Part shown: positions 5,555 to 6,025 of the stretch, in pieces
How the letters are laid out: each line of letters starts with the position of its first letter
Numbering within the stretch: position 1 is the stretch's first letter
Source of the DNA: Nanobdellota archaeon
GTDB taxonomy: Archaea > Nanobdellota > Nanobdellia > Pacearchaeales > GW2011-AR1
NCBI GenBank assembly: GCA_018829425.1
Contig: JAHJUA010000049.1
Location: 1-6,025, forward strand
Direction of reading: 5' to 3'
Length of the DNA stretch: 6,025 nt
The notes under the pieces: generated by a model
What the model was told of the DNA's origin: nothing
What the model saw: the letters and a program-made list of their open reading frames with translations, nothing else
Database searches by the model: none
Position numbers and translations under genes: made by a program

Positions 5555-6025
5555 TTATCTCTTCTTTCGACTCGGCTTTTTACCAAACCTGTCATTGAAA
5601 TAATAAGCAAGCCAGATTACTGCAACTAAACCAACAAGTAAAAGGATAAACTTAAGCCAGTCGTTCGCGAAATTCCAAAATCGCATTATGCCCCAAAGGA
5701 ATACTCCAACGCCTCCTGCCATCAAACCTGCGCCGACAGCTTCAAGTCCGAAAACCAAAGCACCAAGAGCAATCACTGCAATTCCGAGAGGAAGAGTGAT
5801 AAAAAAAATGTTTCTTGAATAAATCTCATTTGCACCTTCATATTCTTGCCTACAAACAAAATCTCTATCGCAATATCCCTGCGGGCAAGGTTCCGTAATA
5901 CATCTTATTTCCTGCAGCGCCCACTGACCATCAACAGCCTCACACTGCGCTTGGTTCTCAATTACTTGCGTTGTCTTAAACTCATCGCAAAAATCAGTAT
6001 ATTCTGGAGAATCGTAAAACAAAGA
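5555..6025 (-). CDS. Cys-rich membrane protein, C-terminal part, 5' truncated by window edge
   Basis: I do not recognise a named family. The frame is open to the window end. A TTG at 6022-6020 could be read as a start but is more likely internal, so the true N-terminus lies outside. The visible part (numbered from that TTG) begins with a polar region of about 70 residues holding six Cys (12, 27, 41, 46, 51, 57), including RCITEPCPQGYC. An even number of Cys on the outer side of the membrane suggests disulfide bonds. Three hydrophobic helices follow at about 71-92, 95-114 (Gly-rich) and 122-142. The protein ends with a basic tail (KKPSRKKR), expected to stay in the cytoplasm. An extracellular Cys-rich module anchored by helices is a common kind of surface protein in DPANN-like archaea, as far as I recall. 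It is transcribed towards the replication operon and appears unrelated to it. Confidence 0.72.
   Translation of the reverse strand, partial: SLFYDSPEYTDFCDEFKTTQVIENQAQCEAVDGQWALQEIRCITEPCPQGYCDRDFVCRQEYEGANEIYSRNIFFITLPLGIAVIALGALVFGLEAVGAGLMAGGVGVFLWGIMRFWNFANDWLKFILLLVGLVAVIWLAYYFNDRFGKKPSRKKR

Noticed and set aside
6020..6022. TTG as the start codon of the - strand membrane protein
   Set aside because: The frame is still open to the window edge, the start context is poor and a Cys-rich outer domain would need a signal or helix upstream, so the gene is treated as truncated.

Overview
The window looks like archaeal chromosome. It contains the C-terminal half of a TATA-binding protein, a full-length archaeal MCM replicative helicase and an RPA-type OB-fold protein. 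Two genes have AT-rich TATA-like boxes centred about 25-26 bases before their ATG, the arrangement of leaderless archaeal transcripts. The compact layout (gene junctions of 1 nt), the AT-rich small genes and the Cys-rich small membrane protein suggest a DPANN-type archaeon such as the Pacearchaeota/Woesearchaeota group. That placement is an inference and is not proven here.

Layout on the + strand: 2-208, end of TBP (5' end outside the window); 257-526, an unrecognised three-helix membrane protein with its own promoter; 602-4003, mcm, interrupted in frame by a 445-residue intein (1871-3205) carrying a LAGLIDADG homing endonuclease; 4005-4331, an unrecognised AT-rich gene starting 1 nt after the mcm stop; 4332-4446, a short non-coding stretch holding a strikingly GC-rich cluster of inverted repeats; 4447-5073, an RPA32-like OB-fold/winged-helix protein; 5075-5308 and 5310-5525, a DUF4258-like/DUF2283-like pair resembling a toxin-antitoxin module, each starting 1 nt after the previous stop. 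On the - strand, 5555-6025 is the C-terminal part of a Cys-rich membrane protein, convergent with the rest.

Taken together, 602-5525 reads as one replication operon: helicase, unknown gene, single-stranded-DNA-binding protein, then the TA-like pair. It probably starts from the promoter at 573-580. The helicase works only if the intein splices out, because the intein sits inside the AAA+ core between Walker B and sensor 1. The intein and several of the small genes are more AT-rich than the mcm extein, so they may be later arrivals. The least explained element is the GC-rich structured spacer in front of the RPA gene. No rRNA, tRNA, CRISPR array or insertion sequence was seen, and no stretch over 300 bases lacks a gene.
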